Source of the DNA: Pseudomonadota bacterium
Lineage (GTDB): Bacteria; Pseudomonadota; Alphaproteobacteria; Acetobacterales; Acetobacteraceae
Assembly: GCA_021845985.1 (NCBI GenBank)
Contig: JAJZES010000015.1
Span: 1 to 64,000 of the forward strand
Direction of reading: 5' to 3'
Length of the DNA stretch: 64,000 nt
A program made the translations under genes and the position numbers. Shown piece by piece: positions 60,041 through 64,000 of the stretch; the first letter of the stretch is position 1, and every line of letters begins with the position of its first letter. The notes under the pieces are model-generated. The model saw only the letters and a list, made by a program, of their open reading frames with translations, had not been told where the DNA came from and did not search any database.

Positions 60041-60462
60041 GGTCGCATGTGCGGCGCGTCCGCATCGAGTGGGGCGACTGCGACCCGGCGGGGATCGTGT
60101 TCTATCCGCGCTACTTCGCCATGTTCGACGCCAGCACCGGGCTGCTGTTCGAGCATGTGCTGGGACTGCGCAAGAAGGACATGCTGACGGCCTATGACAT
60201 CGTCGGCATCCCGATGGTCGATACCCGGGCGCGCTTTGTTATGCCGAGCGCGTTCGGCGACGATGTGACCATCGAGAGCACGCTTGCCGCCTTCCATCGC
60301 AGCAGCTTCGAGGTGCGGCATCGCCTGTTGAAGGACGGCGAGCTGGCGGTGGAGGGGTTCGAGACGCGGGTCTGGGTCGGCCGCCACCCGGACGATCCGG
60401 CGCGGCTCAAGGCGCAGGCGATTCCGGCGGAGGTGATCGGACGGTTCGCCGAAGAAGCGTGA
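60037..60462 (+). CDS. Hotdog thioesterase of 4-hydroxybenzoyl-CoA type
   Basis: A 141-residue 4HBT thioesterase. RIEWGDCDPAGIVFYPRYFAMFDAS (about residues 9-33, in parts) is the 4-hydroxybenzoyl-CoA thioesterase signature with the catalytic Asp in DCDPAGIV. It is the last gene of the operon and would liberate an aromatic acid from an aroyl-CoA made by the thiolase. It then feeds protocatechuate catabolism once the ring bears the right hydroxyls. Substrate is inferred from context only. Confidence 0.85.
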   Translation: MRSHVRRVRIEWGDCDPAGIVFYPRYFAMFDASTGLLFEHVLGLRKKDMLTAYDIVGIPMVDTRARFVMPSAFGDDVTIESTLAAFHRSSFEVRHRLLKDGELAVEGFETRVWVGRHPDDPARLKAQAIPAEVIGRFAEEA

Positions 60463-60605
60463 CGATGGGCCGCAGGCGTGCGGTCAAGGCGGGCGCCGGA
60501 GCTGGCCAGGCGAATAAACCGCCCGTCCTCCGCCGCGTCACCCGCCGCGCCGCACTAAGCCGCGATGACGGCGGTTAAGCAGATTCTGGTCGATCGGACC
60601 ACGCA

Positions 60606-60698
60606 AGCTCCCTCTCCCCTTGGGGGAGAGGGCTGGGGTGAGGGGTCGCGCAAGGGCCGAGTCCTGCGTGGCTGGCCCCCTCCCACAAGGGGAGGGGG
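60606..60698. repeat. Dispersed palindromic repeat (CCCTCTCCCC family)
   Basis: CCCTCTCCCC TTG GGGGAGAGGG and a second arm CCCCCTCCC ACAA GGGGAGGGGG (60676-60698) lie about 60 bases apart in the 288-base gap between the thioesterase and the ABC substrate-binding gene. The first core continues as GGCTGGGGTGAGGGG. It resembles intergenic repeats that recur in many proteobacterial genomes. The remainder of the gap shows no gene. Confidence 0.6.
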
Positions 60699-60750
60699 CT
60701 CTCGGCGCGCCAAGCCATCCGTGTCCCGGCCAACGACTCTCTGCTTGAAA

Positions 60751-61752
60751 TCACTTGCCGCCCATCTTGTCCCAGATCGCGTGCGTCCACGCGCCCTCGG
60801 GCTGCTTTGTGATCACCGGGTCGGAGCCGCTGGACAGCAGCACGCTCACCGTGCGGTCATAGGCGGCGGGTTCGAGATAGCCGATGCCGTGGCTGCCCTT
60901 CCCCGCCTCGACCAGCTTCGCCACCGCCGCCATCATGTGCTTCTGATGCACCGCCGTCTGCGCGCCGGTGGTGTCGGCCTCAAGCACGATCTTCACCGCC
61001 TCGTCGTTGTGGTCGATGGCGTATTGCCAGCCCTTCATCGACGCCTTGACGAAGCGCGCCAGCCGCTCCGACATCGCCGGATCGGCGACCTTGGCGTCGG
61101 TCGAGTACAGGCCATCCTCCAGCGTCGCCACGCCCTCATCTTCATACTTGAAGACGGTGAGCTGCGCCGGCTTCATCCCGGCCTCGATGAGCTGCCAGTA
61201 TTCGTTGTAGGTCATGGTGGAAATGCACGCCGCCTGCTTCTGCAGCAGCGGATCGACGTTGAAGCCCTGCTTGAGCACGGTGATGCCGTCCGGGCCGCCG
61301 GTGGTCTTGTAGTGCAGCTTGGCCATCCAGGCGAGGAACGGATATTCGTTGCCGAAGAACCAGACGCCGAGCGTCTTGCCCTTGAAATCGGCCGGCGTCT
61401 TGATGCCGCTGTCCTTGCGGCAGGTCAGTTCCAGACCGGACCGCTCGAACACCTGGGCGATGTTGACCAGCTTGACGCCCTTCTCGCGTGCCGCCAGCGC
61501 CGCCGGCATCCAATCGACGATCACGTCGGCGCCGCCGGCGGCGATCACCTGCTCGGGCGCGATGTCCGGGCCGCCGGCCTTGATCGTCACGTCGAGGCCG
61601 GCATCCTTGTAGTAGCCCTTCGCGGCGGCCACGTAATAGCCGGCGAACTGCGCATCGGCGACCCATTTGAGCTGGATCGTCACCGGGTCGGCGGCCTGCG
61701 CCGCCGTCGCCATGCCCACAGCCGCCGCAGCGGCCAGCAATATCTTCCTCAT
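60751..61752 (-). CDS. NMT1/THI5-type ABC transporter periplasmic binding protein
   Basis: A 333-residue substrate-binding protein of the SsuA/THI5 type. A signal peptide is present (KILLAAAAAVGMATAAQA, cleavage near residue 20). IQLKWVADAQFAGYYVAAAKGYYKDAGLDVTI is the family N terminus in parts, and QKQAACISTMTYNEYW lies in the second lobe. Such proteins bind aliphatic or aromatic sulfonates, nitrate, or pyrimidine/riboflavin precursors; the substrate is not identifiable. It is the last gene of an importer operon on the minus strand, near the aromatic operon. Confidence 0.88.
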   Translation of the reverse strand: MRKILLAAAAAVGMATAAQAADPVTIQLKWVADAQFAGYYVAAAKGYYKDAGLDVTIKAGGPDIAPEQVIAAGGADVIVDWMPAALAAREKGVKLVNIAQVFERSGLELTCRKDSGIKTPADFKGKTLGVWFFGNEYPFLAWMAKLHYKTTGGPDGITVLKQGFNVDPLLQKQAACISTMTYNEYWQLIEAGMKPAQLTVFKYEDEGVATLEDGLYSTDAKVADPAMSERLARFVKASMKGWQYAIDHNDEAVKIVLEADTTGAQTAVHQKHMMAAVAKLVEAGKGSHGIGYLEPAAYDRTVSVLLSSGSDPVITKQPEGAWTHAIWDKMGGK

Positions 61753-61785
61753 CGCCTGTGCCCTTTTCCCCTGTTTGCCGCCGCC

Positions 61786-62622
61786 CTATTCGCGGAACGA
61801 CGGATGCCAGAACGTCACCGCCCGCTCGATCAGCGCGAGGGCGGCAAAACTCAATGAGCCGACCAGCGCGGCCATGACGATTTCCGCCCACACCACATCG
61901 AGGTTCATCCGCGCCACCTCGGTCGAGATGCGAAACCCCATGCCGACGATCGGCGTGCCGAAGAACTCCGCCACGATGCCGCCGATCAGCGCCAGCGTCG
62001 AGTTCAGCTTCAGCGCCGTGAACACGAATGGCAGCGCATTCGGCAGGCGCAGCTTGAGCATCGTCTGCCAGTCCCGCGCGCCGTAGCTGCGCATCAGGTC
62101 GCGCTCCATCGCCCCGGTGCTCTCCAGCCCGGCCAGCGCGTTGACCAGCATCGGAAAGAATGTCATCACCACGACCACGGCGGCCTTGCTCTGCCAGTCG
62201 AAGCCGAACCACATCACCATGATCGGGGCGATGCCGACCACCGGCATGGCCGAAACGAGGCTGCCGAGCGGCAGCACGCCGCGGCGCAGGAACGCCGAAC
62301 GGTCGAGCAGCAGCGCCGCCAGCAACCCGGCGGCCGAACCGATCGCCCAGCCGGGCAGCACCGCGCGCAGCACCGTCTGCACGAAATCGACGCCGAGCGT
62401 GGACAGATGCGTCCCGAACGCGACGACGATCTGCGACGGCGCCGGCAGCAGGATGCTCGGCACGCCGAAGCCGACGCAGACGATCTGCCACGCCGCCAGC
62501 ACCATTGCGCCGAACAGCAGCGGCGTGGCGACGCGCGCCGCCCAGCCTTCGCCGCGCGACAGCAGCGCCAGCCCGAGCGGACCGAAGATCGCAAGCAGCA
62601 GCAGGGCGACGCCCGCGCTCAC
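61786..62622 (-). CDS. ABC transporter permease (SsuC/TauC type)
   Basis: A 278-residue permease with about six hydrophobic segments and a cytoplasmic EAA-like loop (DLMRSYGARDWQTMLKLRLPNALPF, in parts). LVSAMPVVGIAPIMVMWFGFDWQSKAAVVV is a recognisable family stretch. It overlaps the second permease gene by 4 bases upstream and lies 33 bases before the binding-protein gene. Two non-identical permeases suggest a heterodimeric channel. Confidence 0.88.
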   Translation of the reverse strand: MSAGVALLLLAIFGPLGLALLSRGEGWAARVATPLLFGAMVLAAWQIVCVGFGVPSILLPAPSQIVVAFGTHLSTLGVDFVQTVLRAVLPGWAIGSAAGLLAALLLDRSAFLRRGVLPLGSLVSAMPVVGIAPIMVMWFGFDWQSKAAVVVVMTFFPMLVNALAGLESTGAMERDLMRSYGARDWQTMLKLRLPNALPFVFTALKLNSTLALIGGIVAEFFGTPIVGMGFRISTEVARMNLDVVWAEIVMAALVGSLSFAALALIERAVTFWHPSFRE

Positions 62623-63476
62623 AGCCGGCCGCCCCGCTGCCGCACCAGCCCAAGCTGCAGCAGATCGACCAGGGCAACGGCCAGCAGCGCCAGCAGCGAG
62701 GCCATGAACAGCGCCGCCCAGATCTGCAATGTCTGCCCGTAATAGGAGCCGCTGAGCAGCCGCGCGCCCAGCCCAGCCTGCGCCCCGGTCGGCAGTTCGG
62801 CGACGATGGCGCCGACCAGCGCCAGCGTCGCCGCCACTTTCAGCGCCGGAAACAGGAACGCCATCGACGCCGGCCAGCGCAATCGGGCGAACACCTGCAC
62901 GCCGCTGGCGCTGTACGTGCGCATCAGATCACGCTGCATCGGGTCCGGCGAGCGCAGCCCCTTGACCATGCCGGTGGCGATCGGGAAGAAGCTGAGATAG
63001 CCGGCGATCAGCGCCTTCGGCAGCACTCCGGTCAACCCGGCATTGCCGAGCACGACAACCACCATCGGCGCGATGGCCAGGATCGGCACGGTCTGGCTGG
63101 CGATGATCCACAGCATCAGCGACCGGTCGAGCGTGCGCACATGCACGATGCCGACGGCCAGGACAATGCCGAGCACCAGCGCGATGGCCAGCCCGAGCGC
63201 GGCGGCATAGGCGGTGACCGCGGCGTGGAGGACGAGACTCTTGGCGCTGGTAACCGGATGATCGAAAATGCTGGTCCACATCTCGACGATGATCTGATGC
63301 GGCGCCGGCAGCAGCGGCCGGTCCTGCGCCAGCGTGGCGAGCCAGATCTGCCGCGGCGTCGCGTCGTCATCGGCAAGGGTGCGGGCGAGATCGAGATTGA
63401 GCCAGACGGCGGCGACGTACCAGACCACCAGCAGCAGCGCGAAGACGCTCAGCAGCGGCGCGGCGCGGCGGATCAT
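62619..63476 (-). CDS. ABC transporter permease (SsuC/TauC type)
   Basis: A 285-residue permease with an N-terminal membrane segment (APLLSVFALLLVVWYVAAVWL) and the EAA-type loop DLMRTYSASGVQVFARLRWPASMAF in parts. IASQTVPILAIAPMVVVVLGNAGLTGVLPKAL is conserved in the family. It ends with a 4-base overlap on the next permease and begins 6 bases after the ATPase stop. Its pairing with the other permease supports a two-permease importer. Confidence 0.88.
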   Translation of the reverse strand: MIRRAAPLLSVFALLLVVWYVAAVWLNLDLARTLADDDATPRQIWLATLAQDRPLLPAPHQIIVEMWTSIFDHPVTSAKSLVLHAAVTAYAAALGLAIALVLGIVLAVGIVHVRTLDRSLMLWIIASQTVPILAIAPMVVVVLGNAGLTGVLPKALIAGYLSFFPIATGMVKGLRSPDPMQRDLMRTYSASGVQVFARLRWPASMAFLFPALKVAATLALVGAIVAELPTGAQAGLGARLLSGSYYGQTLQIWAALFMASLLALLAVALVDLLQLGLVRQRGGRL

Positions 63477-63482
63477 GGCGCC

Positions 63483-64000
63483 TCAGTCATAGCTGTGCCC
63501 GGCCCGCAACGCCTCGCGCACACGATGGGCGACGCGCAGGAACGCCGGCGATTCGCGTATGTCGAGATCCCGCTCGGCCGCCAGATCGACGTCGATCACC
63601 TCCACCACCTTCCCCGGCCGCGGCGACATCACCACGATCCGGGTCGAGAGATAGACCGCCTCGGGGATCGAGTGGGTGACGAACACCGCCGTCATGCCGG
63701 TGCTGCGCCACAACTGATGCAGATGCAGGTTGAGCCCGTCGCGGGTGATTTCGTCGAGCGCGCCGAACGGTTCGTCCATCAGCAGCAACGCCGGCTCGAA
63801 GCTGAGCGCGCGGGCGATGGAGACGCGCTGCTGCATGCCGCCGGACAATTGCCAGGGAAAGCGGCGACGGAACTCGCCGAGGCCGACCAGATCGAGATAG
63901 CGCGCCGCCCGCTGCCGCCGCTCGGCCGCCGCCATGCCCATGATTTCGAGCGGCAGCATGACGTTACGCTCGACGCTGCGCCACGGATAGAGCGCCGGCG
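63483..64000 (-). CDS. ABC transporter ATP-binding protein, 5' end beyond the window
   Basis: The frame is open from the right edge (PALYPWRSVERNVMLP begins it) to a stop at 63483, so the Walker A part is missing. Visible are the signature LSGGMQQRVSIA, Walker B LLLMDEPFGALDE and the switch His in VFVTHSIPEAVYL, typical of the SsuB/TauB family. It powers the two permeases that follow. The ATG at 63959 is internal, since the PWRSVERNV motif precedes it in frame. Confidence 0.9.
   Translation of the reverse strand, partial: PALYPWRSVERNVMLPLEIMGMAAAERRQRAARYLDLVGLGEFRRRFPWQLSGGMQQRVSIARALSFEPALLLMDEPFGALDEITRDGLNLHLHQLWRSTGMTAVFVTHSIPEAVYLSTRIVVMSPRPGKVVEVIDVDLAAERDLDIRESPAFLRVAHRVREALRAGHSYD

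Overview
The window is about 64 kb of very GC-rich DNA, roughly 65-70% by eye, with tightly packed genes, frequent 4-base ATGA/GTGA stop-start overlaps and GTG starts. Gene content (phasin, phaAB, Ehu/Doe/Eut ectoine catabolism, Hint_2 surface protein, pca genes, bacterial IorAB) points to an alphaproteobacterium, most likely a heterotrophic Rhodospirillales/Acetobacteraceae-type organism. The genus cannot be fixed from sequence alone. I see no rRNA, tRNA, CRISPR array, prophage or intact insertion sequence.

Region 1 (1-13 kb) starts with the edge of a HicA-like gene and is otherwise an ectoine/5-hydroxyectoine uptake and catabolism island. The minus strand carries the MocR-type regulator enuR, eutB, eutC, doeA, doeB and the ehuBCDA ABC importer. 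The plus strand carries doeC, doeD and an AsnC/Lrp regulator. Together they import ectoine, open the ring, deacetylate, transaminate and oxidise towards aspartate. eutA is not seen.

Region 2 (13-25 kb) holds a MerR-like / VWA / GGCT-HD-fusion gene set of unknown role, an aryl-pyruvate:ferredoxin oxidoreductase pair (iorA, iorB) overlapped by a cyclase-family hydrolase, a secreted CHRD protein, guaB, an RsmB-like rRNA methyltransferase, a GNAT acetyltransferase and ppa. Region 3 (25-42 kb) is a mixture: a Hint-domain surface protein, a decayed ABC permease, a small lipoprotein, argJ, a parvulin isomerase, secA, a Rieske ferredoxin with a DinB protein, a PAS hybrid histidine kinase divergent from a PPK2 kinase, radC, a thioesterase, map and a D,D-carboxypeptidase.

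Region 4 (41.5-50.5 kb) is polyhydroxybutyrate and proteostasis: a phasin gene with a strong promoter bracketed by a perfect inverted TGC-rich repeat (candidate PhaR operators), clpS-clpA, phaA-phaB, an EamA exporter, a GST, gloB and a divergent methyltransferase. Region 5 (50.5-64 kb) is aromatic catabolism: pcaD-pcaH-pcaG and pcaB with a BKACE gene and a broken AraC regulator between them, diverging from a five-gene operon (crotonase, feruloyl-CoA synthase-like ligase, thiolase, SDR, hotdog thioesterase). The operon fits a CoA-dependent beta-oxidative route from hydroxycinnamates to protocatechuate-type intermediates. An NMT1/SsuA-type ABC importer runs off the right edge.

The least explained pieces are the MerR-VWA-GGCT/HD set, the Hint-domain protein, the beta-oxidative hydroxycinnamate operon next to an incomplete pca set, and the inverted operator arrangement in front of the phasin gene.
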